The notes under the pieces: model-generated | What the model was told of the DNA's origin: nothing | Seen by the model: only the letters and a program-made list of their open reading frames with translations | Databases searched by the model: none | Shown here: positions 8,582 through 16,897 of the stretch, piece by piece | How the letters are laid out: every line of letters begins with the position of its first letter | Position numbering within the stretch: the first letter of the stretch is position 1 | Assembly: GCA_002427815.1 (NCBI GenBank) | Contig: DIZF01000017.1 | Coordinates: 1-63,383, forward strand | Direction of reading: 5' to 3' | Source of the DNA: Ramlibacter tataouinensis | Lineage (GTDB): Bacteria > Pseudomonadota > Gammaproteobacteria > Burkholderiales > Burkholderiaceae_C | Length of the DNA: 63,383 bases | Position numbers and translations under genes: made by a program

Positions 8582-8610
8582 GGCCTCGATCCAGGGGGCG
8601 TGCGACACCG

Positions 8611-8649
8611 CTTCCGTTTCGGAAGTGAAATGGCGATATCCATGCCATT
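8611..8649 (+). promoter_or_regulatory. Candidate AsnC-family operator region upstream of rocD
   Basis: Two perfect inverted repeats lie between the regulator and rocD. CTTCCG-TTT-CGGAAG occupies 8611-8625, and AATGGC-N9-GCCATT occupies 8629-8649. Lrp-type octamers bind spaced palindromes, so these are plausible sites. No strong sigma-70 boxes are visible; TAGACT near 8700 is a weak -10 candidate. Confidence 0.45.
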
Positions 8650-8729
8650 GCCGCTGTGCCGGGCCGCTCGATTCACGCCCGACGCATCAGCTCCCGGCCT
8701 AGACTTGAAGCTGAACACAAGGATCAGCC

Positions 8730-10022
8730 ATGGATGCCACCAACACCGCCACCACCCAGACCTTCATCGGGAAAGAAGCGCGCTACGGCGCCAGGAACTA
8801 CCGGCCGGTACCGGTGGTCGTCGACCATGCGCGCGACTGCCTGGTGTGGGACGTCGAGGGCCGCGAATACATCGACATGATGAGTGCGTATTCGGCCGTC
8901 AGCCACGGCCATCTGCATCCGCGCGTGGTCGCCGCCGCGCAGCGCCAGCTCGAACGCGTGGCCGTCACTTCGCGCGCCTATCACGGCACGACGCTGGGTC
9001 CGTTCCTGGAAAAGCTGTGCGCGCTGGCGGGCTTCGACCGGGCGCTGCCGATGAACACGGGCGCCGAAGCGGTGGAGACCGCGATCAAATGCGCGCGGCG
9101 CTGGGGCTACCGGGTCAAGGGCATCGCCGACGGCCAGGCCGAGATCCTGGTGGCGCGCGGCAACTTCCACGGCCGCACCACCACCATCGTCGGCTTTTCG
9201 AGCGAGGCCGACTACCGTGCCGGCTTCGGCCCGTTCGCGCCCGGCTTTGCGCACTTCGACTTCGGCGACATGGCCAGCGTGCGGGCGGCCACCCATGCCA
9301 ATACCTGCGCCGTGCTGGTCGAACCAATCCAGGGCGAAGCCGGGGTGATCGTGCCGCCGCCGGGCTTCTTCACCGAACTGCGCGAATGGTGCAGCCGCAA
9401 CGACATCCTGCTCATCGTCGACGAGGTGCAGGCGGGGCTGGGCCGCACCGGCCGCTGGTTCGCCTTCGAGCACGAAGGCATCCGCCCCGACGCCTTGATC
9501 CTGGGCAAGGCATTGGGCGGCGGGCTGCTGCCGGTCAGTGCCTTCCTCGCCGACGACCGCGTGATGGACGTGTTCAATCCCGGCAGCCACGGTTCCACCT
9601 TCGGGGGCAACGCGCTGGCCGCAGCGGTGGGCCTGGAAGCGCTGCAGGTGATCGAGGACGAAGACCTGGTGGCGCGCAGCGCCGCGCAGGGCGCGTACCT
9701 GCTGGCCCGGCTGCGGGAGGTGATGGCCGCCGCCCGTCCGCTGATCCGCGATGTGCGCGGCCGCGGCCTGTGGGCCGGTGTGGACATCGACCCGGCGCAT
9801 GCCACGGCCAGGGAACTGGTCGAGCAGTTGGCGACGCAAGGCGTGCTGTCCAAGGAAACCCACGAGACCGTGATCCGATTCGCGCCCCCGCTGACCATCA
9901 CCCGGGACCTGATCGACCGGGCAGTCGCTGCCTTCCGCCGGGTCGTGCTGGACAAGCGCAAGGAACTTCGCCTCGGCTCAGCCGGCGTAGCCGTGATGGC
10001 GCCGGATGAGGCGATGGCGTAG
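8730..10022 (+). CDS. rocD: Ornithine--oxo-acid transaminase
   Basis: A 430-residue PLP-dependent class III aminotransferase that converts ornithine and 2-oxoglutarate to glutamate-5-semialdehyde and glutamate. Hallmarks of the RocD branch are visible: MNTGAEAVETAIK, NFHGRTTTIVG, EPIQGEAGV and DEVQAGLGRTGR. The PLP lysine lies in ILGKALGGG, followed by GSHGSTFGGN and KETHETVIRFAPPL. Its product is also made by the ProA encoded 1.2 kb downstream, so the placement may link arginine/ornithine breakdown to proline. The preceding AsnC-type gene is its likely regulator. Other class III aminotransferases (acetylornithine, GABA) fit less well. Confidence 0.92.
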   Translation: MDATNTATTQTFIGKEARYGARNYRPVPVVVDHARDCLVWDVEGREYIDMMSAYSAVSHGHLHPRVVAAAQRQLERVAVTSRAYHGTTLGPFLEKLCALAGFDRALPMNTGAEAVETAIKCARRWGYRVKGIADGQAEILVARGNFHGRTTTIVGFSSEADYRAGFGPFAPGFAHFDFGDMASVRAATHANTCAVLVEPIQGEAGVIVPPPGFFTELREWCSRNDILLIVDEVQAGLGRTGRWFAFEHEGIRPDALILGKALGGGLLPVSAFLADDRVMDVFNPGSHGSTFGGNALAAAVGLEALQVIEDEDLVARSAAQGAYLLARLREVMAAARPLIRDVRGRGLWAGVDIDPAHATARELVEQLATQGVLSKETHETVIRFAPPLTITRDLIDRAVAAFRRVVLDKRKELRLGSAGVAVMAPDEAMA

Positions 10023-10044
10023 CCGGCGGCTTAAACTCGTCTAC

Positions 10045-11154
10045 ATGCAGCTTGCCGCCGCCCAACTGAGCCAACACCTGCAAAAGGGCCTGCGGTCGCT
10101 CTACACCTTGCATGGCGACGAGCCGCTGCTGATCCAGGAAGCGGCGGACGCGATCCGCGCAGCCGCGCGGGCCCAGGGCTACACCGAGCGCACGGTGCAC
10201 ACGGTCGCCGGCGCGCACTTCGACTGGAGCGACGTTCTCGCCGCGGGCGGCTCCCTCAGCCTGTTCGCCGACCGCCAGATCGTGGAGATCCGCATCCCCT
10301 CGGGCAAGCCCGGCAAGGATGGCGGCCCGGCCTTGCAGCAGCTGGCACAAAGCGCTGCGGGCAATGAAGGCACGCTCACCCTGGTGCTGTTGCCCAGGCT
10401 GGACAAGGCGACCCGCTCCAGTGCCTGGTTTGGCGCGCTCGACAGCCACGGCGTGACGATCCAGGTCGACCCGGTCGAGCGCCAGGCCCTGGCGCAATGG
10501 ATCGCGCAGCGCCTGGCGCTGCAATCGCAGCGGGTCATGGGCGGCGAGGAAGGCCAGCTCACGCTGCAGTTCTTCGCCGATCGGGTCGAGGGCAATCTGC
10601 TGGCGGCGCACCAGGAAATCCAGAAGCTGGCGCTGCTGTATCCGGCGGGCGAACTGAGTTTCGAGCAGGTCGAGAGCGCGGTGCTCAATGTCGCGCGCTA
10701 CGACGTTTTCAAGCTGTCCGAAGCCGTGCTGGCGGGCCAGGCCGCGCGCGTGCAGCGCATGCTGGACGGGCTGCGCGCGGAGGGCGAGGCGGAAGTGCTG
10801 GTGCACTACACGCTGGCCGAGGACATCCGCGCGTTGAAGCGGGTGAAAGACGCGATGGCGGCCGGGCGGCCGCTGCCGATGGCCCTGCGCGAGCAGCGGG
10901 TCTGGGGCCTGAAGGAGCGGCTGTTCGAGCGCGTGCTGCCGCGGCTGACCCCCACCACGCTGGACAACCTGTTGCATGCGGCGCACCTGGTGGATGGCAT
11001 CGTCAAAGGGCTGAAGGTTCCCGATTGGCCGTCCGACGGCTGGCAGGCGCTACACCGGCTGGCGTTCGCCCTGTGCCGCGAATGCGCTCCGGTCGCTGCG
11101 GCCGAGCGCCGACCGCAGCCGGGCGGCGCCGCGCCGTCAATGTCCCCACCCTAG
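10045..11154 (+). CDS. holA: DNA polymerase III subunit delta
   Basis: A 369-residue clamp-loader subunit that opens the beta sliding clamp. The N-terminal segment LYTLHGDEPLLIQEAADAIR and the central GNLLAAHQEIQKLALLYP are family hallmarks. The ATG at 10045 gives the expected start; the alternative at 10006 overlaps rocD and is not supported. The C-terminus is extended by about 25 Pro/Ala/Arg-rich residues compared with E. coli. Normally next to lptE, it is here separated from it by the regulator-rocD pair. Confidence 0.93.
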   Translation: MQLAAAQLSQHLQKGLRSLYTLHGDEPLLIQEAADAIRAAARAQGYTERTVHTVAGAHFDWSDVLAAGGSLSLFADRQIVEIRIPSGKPGKDGGPALQQLAQSAAGNEGTLTLVLLPRLDKATRSSAWFGALDSHGVTIQVDPVERQALAQWIAQRLALQSQRVMGGEEGQLTLQFFADRVEGNLLAAHQEIQKLALLYPAGELSFEQVESAVLNVARYDVFKLSEAVLAGQAARVQRMLDGLRAEGEAEVLVHYTLAEDIRALKRVKDAMAAGRPLPMALREQRVWGLKERLFERVLPRLTPTTLDNLLHAAHLVDGIVKGLKVPDWPSDGWQALHRLAFALCRECAPVAAAERRPQPGGAAPSMSPP

Positions 11155-11214
11155 CGATGCGCCGGGGGGCGAGGGGATAATCGGTCAGCCCGCAGCCGAA
11201 CCCATAATCCCGCC

Positions 11215-12495
11215 ATGAATGCGCTGAACGTCGCCGAGTACATGCAAACGCTGGGCCTGCACGCGCGGCAGGCCTCGGCCGCGATGGCGCGTTCCGACGC
11301 TGCCACCCGCAACCGGGCCCTGCGATCGCTGGCCGCGCTGCTGCGCGGCAATGTCCAGGCCCTGCAGGCTGAGAACGCAACGGACCTCGAGCGGGCAATC
11401 GCCGCGGGCCTGGCGGCGCCGATGGTCGACCGGCTCAAGCTCACGTCCGGAATCATCGAAACGGTGGCCCTGGGCTGCGACCAGCTTGCCGCCATGCCCG
11501 ACATCGTGGGCGAGATCACCGGACTGAAGCAGCAACCCAGCGGGATTCGCGTGGGGCAGATGCGCGTTCCGATCGGCGTGTTCGGCATGATCTTCGAGAG
11601 CCGCCCCAACGTGACCATCGAGGCGGCCAGCCTGTCGATCAAGAGCGGCAATGCCTGCATCCTGCGCGGCGGCTCGGAAGCCATAGCTTCCAACAAGGCC
11701 TTGGCGCAGTTGGTGCAGCAGGCCCTGATCGAGGCCGGCCTGCCCGCGCAGGCCGTGCAGCTGGTGCAGACCATCGACCGCGAGGCCGTGGCCCAGCTGA
11801 TCGCCATGCCGCAGTCGGTGGACCTGATCATTCCGCGCGGCGGCAAGGGCCTGATCGAGCGCATCAGCCGCGAGGCCCGGGTGCCGGTGATCAAGCACCT
11901 GGACGGCAACTGCCATGTGTATGTCGACGATCCCTGCGACGTGGAGATGGCGGTGCAGGTGGCCGACAACGCCAAGACCCAGAAGTACAGCCCCTGCAAT
12001 GCCAGCGAAGGCCTGCTGGTGGCCAATGGCGTGGCCGGGGAATTCCTGCCGCTGATCGGGATGATCTATGCGGCCAAAGGCGTCGAGATGCGCTGCGACC
12101 CCGAAGCGCGGGCCATCCTTGCCGGCGTGCCCGGCGCCAACCTGAAACGCGCCACCGAGCAGGACTGGTACGAGGAGTACCTCGCGCCCATCATCAGCAT
12201 CAAGGTGGTGGCGGGGCTGGAGGAGGCGATCGCGCACATCAACCGGTACAGCAGCCACCACACCGACGCCATCGTCACGCGCGACCACATGAACGCGCAG
12301 CGCTTCCTGCGCGAGGTCGATTCCGCCAGCGTCATGGTCAATGCCAGCACCCGTTTCGCCGACGGCTTCGAATACGGGCTGGGCGCGGAGATCGGCATCA
12401 GCACCGACAAGTTCCACGCCCGCGGACCGGTCGGCCTGGAAGGGCTCACCTCGCTCAAGTGGGTGGTGCTGGGCCAGGGGGAAGTGCGTCGTTGA
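11215..12495 (+). CDS. proA: Glutamate-5-semialdehyde dehydrogenase (gamma-glutamyl phosphate reductase)
   Basis: A 426-residue NADPH-dependent enzyme of proline synthesis that reduces gamma-glutamyl phosphate to glutamate-5-semialdehyde. The ALDH-like fold shows PIGVFGMIFESRPNVTIEA and the catalytic Cys261 in KYSPCNASE. The C-terminal signature FADGFEYGLGAEIGIST is complete. Its stop overlaps the next gene's ATG by one base. The semialdehyde it makes is also the rocD product. Confidence 0.97.
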   Translation: MNALNVAEYMQTLGLHARQASAAMARSDAATRNRALRSLAALLRGNVQALQAENATDLERAIAAGLAAPMVDRLKLTSGIIETVALGCDQLAAMPDIVGEITGLKQQPSGIRVGQMRVPIGVFGMIFESRPNVTIEAASLSIKSGNACILRGGSEAIASNKALAQLVQQALIEAGLPAQAVQLVQTIDREAVAQLIAMPQSVDLIIPRGGKGLIERISREARVPVIKHLDGNCHVYVDDPCDVEMAVQVADNAKTQKYSPCNASEGLLVANGVAGEFLPLIGMIYAAKGVEMRCDPEARAILAGVPGANLKRATEQDWYEEYLAPIISIKVVAGLEEAIAHINRYSSHHTDAIVTRDHMNAQRFLREVDSASVMVNASTRFADGFEYGLGAEIGISTDKFHARGPVGLEGLTSLKWVVLGQGEVRR

Positions 12496-13511
12496 TGCAC
12501 GACTACTGGCCCGGTTGCGGCTACAGCCTGCTGGAGAAGGACGCCGGGGGCCAGCTCGTCGTCACCGACGACTTCCTGCGCAGCCTGATGGAGAGGCCCG
12601 AGCTGGCACCGGTTGCGCAATCATGCGCCGACGAGCTGGCCTTGCACCGGCAGTTGTTCGATCAGCCGCGCGCCGCGGTGGACCCGGCGCAGCTGGCGTC
12701 CGTCCGCGACGAGGACGCCCGCGCGAATTATTCGGTCTGGCTGCGTTTCCGCCAGCGCCTGCTGGCCCAGCCCACCCTGGAAGCGAGCTATCTGGCGCTG
12801 TTCCGCGGCGAAGGCGTCGACGTCCCGCCGGTCTTCGTGCATCAGCTCACCCAGGTGCTGCTGCGCCACACGCTGGGTGGCGAGGCGACCCCCATGCAGG
12901 CGCGCGCCGCCGAGATGCTGTTTCGCAGCCAGCGCATCGCGGTGCAGGAGGACGGCCGGGTGATGGCGGCGGACGATGAGATCGTGGAACGGCACGCCCT
13001 GTCGGCGAATTTCGGCTCGCTCGGCGAGCTGTTGAAACAAGGCGGAGCCCCGCTGCGAACGGCCGAACTCGACGTGCTGCAGGCCGAAAACGCGCAGGTC
13101 TATTGGGAACGGGACGAAAACCACGACCTGGTCGTCAGCCTCAACCATGGCGAGCCGGCCCTGGCTGCCCTGTGCCGGGTGCTGGAGGGCTGGGTCCGGC
13201 ATTTCCTGGCGGCGGAAGTGCGCATCGTGGTGGAACGCACGATCGACGACGACCTGTGGGTCTGGCATGTCGGGCTGGATGCCCAGGCCAGCTCGGTCCT
13301 GAACGATCTGTACCAGGGCCGGGACGTGGCCCGGGAGCGCATGGCCGGCATGCTGGGCCTGTTCCGCCTGGACTTCAACCAGCCGGGCGTGATGCGGCCC
13401 GAGATCGCCGGTTGCCCGGTGTATCTGGCCATGGCCATGGACGGCGAAATGCGGCTCAAGCTCAAGCCGCAAAACCTGCTGCTCAACCTGCCGCTGGCTC
13501 AATTGTCTTAG
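12495..13511 (+). CDS. DUF6352 family protein
   Basis: A 338-residue protein of unknown function. The opening MHDYWPGCGYSLLEKD and the overall length fit the uncharacterised DUF6352 family found beside proA in Comamonadaceae; this is recognition from memory, not a search. No signal peptide, membrane segment or catalytic motif is evident. It looks like a soluble, Glu/Asp/Arg-rich, mostly helical protein with a C-terminal beta-rich part. The start overlaps the proA stop by one base, so expression is probably coupled. Confidence 0.75.
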   Translation: MHDYWPGCGYSLLEKDAGGQLVVTDDFLRSLMERPELAPVAQSCADELALHRQLFDQPRAAVDPAQLASVRDEDARANYSVWLRFRQRLLAQPTLEASYLALFRGEGVDVPPVFVHQLTQVLLRHTLGGEATPMQARAAEMLFRSQRIAVQEDGRVMAADDEIVERHALSANFGSLGELLKQGGAPLRTAELDVLQAENAQVYWERDENHDLVVSLNHGEPALAALCRVLEGWVRHFLAAEVRIVVERTIDDDLWVWHVGLDAQASSVLNDLYQGRDVARERMAGMLGLFRLDFNQPGVMRPEIAGCPVYLAMAMDGEMRLKLKPQNLLLNLPLAQLS

Positions 13512-13520
13512 GCGCGGCAG

Positions 13521-13534
13521 CGCCTTGCAAGGCG
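13521..13534 (+). other. 14-bp perfect palindrome upstream of gshA
   Basis: CGCCTTGCAAGGCG is a perfect 14-bp palindrome 10 bp after the DUF6352 stop and 63 bp before gshA. A TACAAT box follows at 13555-13560 without a well-spaced -35. It could be an operator for gshA or a weak terminator; no T-tract is present. Confidence 0.35.
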
Positions 13535-13596
13535 GCACTTCGCCCTCACATCCCTACAATCCTGAGACTCAATCTGAATAGCAAGGCAAGGGCTGT

Positions 13597-14895
13597 ATGG
13601 TTCCCCATCTCATCACGGCGCTGACCGGGCCCATCAACGAGCTCGAACAGCGCATCCTGGATTCCACGCCGGCGATCGAACGCTGGTTCCGCCTGGAGTG
13701 GATGGAGCACACGCCGCCCTTCTACTGTTCGGTGGACATTCGCAACGCCGGTTTCAAGCTGGCCCCGGTGGATACCAACCTCTATCCCGGCGGCTGGAAC
13801 TACCTCACCCCCGAGATGCTGCCCCTGGCCGTGCAGGCGGCGATGGCCGCGATCGAGAAGATCTGCCCCGAAGCCAAGAACCTGCTGGTGATCCCGGAGC
13901 ACCACCTCACGCGCAACACCACCTACCTGAGCAATCTCGCGCAGCTCAAGCGCATCTTCCACATGGCCGGGTTGAACGTGCGCATCGGTTCGATCAGCGC
14001 CGACATCAAGGTGGCCACCCGCATCGAGCTGCCGGACGGCGAGACGGTGGTGCTGGAGCCGGTGGTGCGCACCAAGCGCAGGTTGGGGCTGAAGGATTTC
14101 GATCCTTGCACCATCCTGCTGAACAACGACCTCTCCTCGGGCATTCCCGGCATTCTGGAAGACATCCACGAGCAGTACCTGCTGCCGCCGCTGCACGCCG
14201 GCTGGTCGGTGCGGCGCAAGAGCAACCATTTCCACAGTTACGAAGAGGTGTCCAAGCGCTTCGGCAAGCTGTTGGGAATCGATCCCTGGCTGATCAACCC
14301 GATGTTCAACAAGTGCGGCGAGGTCAACTTCACCGAAGGCACCGGCATGGAATGCCTGACCACCAACGTCGACGCGCTGCTGGCCAAGGTCCGCAAGAAA
14401 TACAAGGAATACGGCATCAACGAGAAGCCCTTCGTCGTCGTGAAGGCCGACAACGGCACCTATGGCATGGGCATCATGACCGTGCGCGACGCGAAGGAAC
14501 TGGACGAGCTCAGCCGCAAGACCCGCGACCGGATGTCCGAGGTCAAGGGCGGCCAGCCGGTGAGCGACGTGATCATCCAGGAAGGGGTGCTGACCAACGA
14601 GCGGGTCAATGACGCGGTGGCCGAGCCGGTGGTCTACATGATGGACCGCTATGTGGTGGGCGGTTTCTACAGGGTCCATGCCGAGCGCGGCACCGATGAA
14701 AACCTGAACGCGCCGGGCGCCAGTTTCGTCCCCCTGGCTTTTGCCGAGAGCACGAGACTGCCCCAGCCCGGGGTAAAACCCGGGGCCAGCGCGCCGAACC
14801 GCTTCTATATGTACGGGGTCATCGGGCGGCTGGCGATGCTGGCGGCCAGTTACGAGCTGGAAGCGACGGACCCGAACGCCGAGGTCTACGACTGA
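13597..14895 (+). CDS. gshA: Glutamate--cysteine ligase (betaproteobacterial type)
   Basis: A 432-residue enzyme for the first step of glutathione synthesis. It belongs to the compact betaproteobacterial/Acidithiobacillus-type GshA lineage and not to the E. coli type. Typical stretches are the N-terminal VDIRNAGFKLAPVDTNLYPGG, the central DIKVATRIELPDGETVVLEP and the ATP-grasp-like VVKADNGTYGMGIMTVRDAK. The partner gshB lies at 25344, separated by kup and the catabolic module. The window also holds a YbdK-type ligase (52931-54097), an unrelated lineage. Confidence 0.93.
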   Translation: MVPHLITALTGPINELEQRILDSTPAIERWFRLEWMEHTPPFYCSVDIRNAGFKLAPVDTNLYPGGWNYLTPEMLPLAVQAAMAAIEKICPEAKNLLVIPEHHLTRNTTYLSNLAQLKRIFHMAGLNVRIGSISADIKVATRIELPDGETVVLEPVVRTKRRLGLKDFDPCTILLNNDLSSGIPGILEDIHEQYLLPPLHAGWSVRRKSNHFHSYEEVSKRFGKLLGIDPWLINPMFNKCGEVNFTEGTGMECLTTNVDALLAKVRKKYKEYGINEKPFVVVKADNGTYGMGIMTVRDAKELDELSRKTRDRMSEVKGGQPVSDVIIQEGVLTNERVNDAVAEPVVYMMDRYVVGGFYRVHAERGTDENLNAPGASFVPLAFAESTRLPQPGVKPGASAPNRFYMYGVIGRLAMLAASYELEATDPNAEVYD

Positions 14896-14918
14896 GCGGG
14901 CGGCGGCCCGTTGCGCGT

Positions 14919-15003
14919 TGTTGCGCTGCAACATGCCCGGCATTTCGGGCAGGCCCGGGCGCACAATAGCGATCCCTAAGATATCAACCCCGCGGGCCCG
15001 CGG
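14919..15003 (+). promoter_or_regulatory. Structured gshA-kup intergenic region
   Basis: Three perfect inverted repeats are packed between gshA and kup. They are TGTTGC-GCT-GCAACA (14919-14933), TGCCCG-N6-CGGGCA (14934-14951) and the 14-bp palindrome CCGCGGGCCCGCGG (14990-15003). The first two may end gshA transcription although no U-tract follows. The last lies 21 bp before the kup GTG and could occlude translation. A CACAAT -10-like box is at 14962-14967. Confidence 0.4.
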
Positions 15004-15024
15004 CCGCCAAGACGGGGGCATTTA

Positions 15025-16893
15025 GTGCAAAGCTCGAAATCCTCGCTGCCGGCGCTGACGCTTGGCGCCATCGGCGTCGTTTACGGCGACATCGGCACCA
15101 GTGTCCTGTATGCCCTCAAGGAAGTCTTCGCTTCCGGGCGCGTGCCCTTCACCACGGGCAACGTCTACGGCATCCTGTCCATCTTCTTCTGGACGCTCAC
15201 GGTGATCGTCTCGATCAAGTACGTGGTGCTGGTGCTGCGCGCCGACAACCACGGCGAAGGCGGGCTGATCGCCATGCTGGCGCTGGCGTCCACGTCGGTC
15301 AAGAACCGGCCGAAGCTGCGCGCCACCCTGCTGGTGGTCGGGATCTTCGGCACCTGCCTGTTCTACGGCGACGGCGTGATCACCCCGGCGATTTCGGTGC
15401 TGTCGGCGATCGAGGGCCTGGAAGTCGTGTCGCCCGCGTTCAAGACCTACGTGATCCCGCTGACGCTGGCCGTGCTGTTCTGCCTGTTTGCGGTGCAAAA
15501 GCGCGGCACCGCCGGCATCGGGCGTTTCTTCGGCCCGATCACCCTGGTGTGGTTCGCCGCCATCGCCGTGCTCGGGATATCCCACATCGCGCACAACCCG
15601 GAAATCCTGCAGGCGCTCAGCCCGTACTACGCGGTGCTGTTCATCCTGCACGACCCCTTCGACACTTTCATCATCCTCGGGGCGGTGGTGCTGTGCGTGA
15701 CCGGCGCCGAAGCGCTCTATGCCGATCTGGGGCACTTCGGCAAGAAGCCGATCCGCCTGGCCTGGTTTGCGATCGTCATGCCGGCGCTCACGCTCAACTA
15801 TTTCGGCCAGGGCGCGCTGCTGCTGAAAAACCCCGAAGCGGTGAAGAACCCGTTCTTCCTGATGGCGCCCGACTGGGTGATCCTGCCGCTGGTGGCGCTC
15901 GCCACCATGGCCACGGTGATCGCGTCGCAAGCCATGATCACCGGCGCCTTCAGCGTCACCAAGCAAGCCGTGCAGCTGGGCTACCTGCCGCGGCTGCAGA
16001 TGCGGCACACCAGCGTGCGCGAAACCGGCCAGATCTACGTTCCGTTCATCAACTGGGGCCTGTTCGTCGCGATCGTCCTGGCGGTGGTGATGTTCCGGTC
16101 CTCCAGCAACCTGGCGGCTGCCTACGGCATCGCGGTGACCAGCGACATGCTGATCACCACCATCCTGACCTTCTTCGTGATCCGGTACGGCTGGCGCTAC
16201 CCGCTGTGGCTGTGCATCTCGGCGACCAGCGTGTTTCTGGTGGTGGACGTCACTTTCTGGGCCTCCAACCTGCTCAAACTCGAGCAGGGAGGCTGGTTCC
16301 CGGTCCTGATCGGCGCAGCCATGTTCACGCTGATGATGACCTGGAAAAAGGGCCGGGCGCTGCTCAACGAGAAGCTCAAGGCCGATTCGATAGACCTCAA
16401 GAGTTTCCTGGAAGCCGTGTTCGTCAACCCGCCGACCCGGGTCGAGGGCACTGCGGTTTTCCTCACCGCCGAACCCGGTACGGTCCCCAATGCGATGCTG
16501 CACAACCTCAAGCACAACAAGGTGCTGCACGAGCAGAACCTGTTCGTCACCGTGCGCAGCCACGAGGTGCCCTGGATCGGCATGAACAAGCGGGTCGAGA
16601 TCGAATCGCTGGGCCACAGCTGCTGGCAGGTCATCCTGCACTATGGCTTCAAGAACGACCCCGACGTGCCCCGCGCCCTGGAGCTGATCCGCGGCCGGGG
16701 CTGCGAGGTCGAGCACATGAAGACCAGCTATTTCCTCTCGCGCGACACCGTCGTGCCGAGCATCGGCCGGGGCATGGCGCCGTGGCGCGAAAAACTGTTC
16801 GCGCAGATGCACCACAACGCCAGCGGCGCGGCCGACTTCCTGAACCTGCCGAACAACTCGGTGGTGGAGCTGGGGTCCAAGATCGAAATCTAG
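15025..16893 (+). CDS. kup: Low-affinity potassium uptake protein Kup
   Basis: A 622-residue K+/H+ symporter of the inner membrane with about 12 membrane helices over residues 1-440 and a cytoplasmic C-terminal domain. The family start LGAIGVVYGDIGTSVLYALK is present, as are GEGGLIAMLAL and FYGDGVITPAISVLSAIEGL. Translation starts at GTG 15025. It is convergent with the catabolic module, with only 4 bp between the two stop codons. IIA-Ntr (ptsN, near the left edge) controls potassium transport in other proteobacteria. Confidence 0.96.
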   Translation: MQSSKSSLPALTLGAIGVVYGDIGTSVLYALKEVFASGRVPFTTGNVYGILSIFFWTLTVIVSIKYVVLVLRADNHGEGGLIAMLALASTSVKNRPKLRATLLVVGIFGTCLFYGDGVITPAISVLSAIEGLEVVSPAFKTYVIPLTLAVLFCLFAVQKRGTAGIGRFFGPITLVWFAAIAVLGISHIAHNPEILQALSPYYAVLFILHDPFDTFIILGAVVLCVTGAEALYADLGHFGKKPIRLAWFAIVMPALTLNYFGQGALLLKNPEAVKNPFFLMAPDWVILPLVALATMATVIASQAMITGAFSVTKQAVQLGYLPRLQMRHTSVRETGQIYVPFINWGLFVAIVLAVVMFRSSSNLAAAYGIAVTSDMLITTILTFFVIRYGWRYPLWLCISATSVFLVVDVTFWASNLLKLEQGGWFPVLIGAAMFTLMMTWKKGRALLNEKLKADSIDLKSFLEAVFVNPPTRVEGTAVFLTAEPGTVPNAMLHNLKHNKVLHEQNLFVTVRSHEVPWIGMNKRVEIESLGHSCWQVILHYGFKNDPDVPRALELIRGRGCEVEHMKTSYFLSRDTVVPSIGRGMAPWREKLFAQMHHNASGAADFLNLPNNSVVELGSKIEI

Positions 16894-16897
16894 CCGC

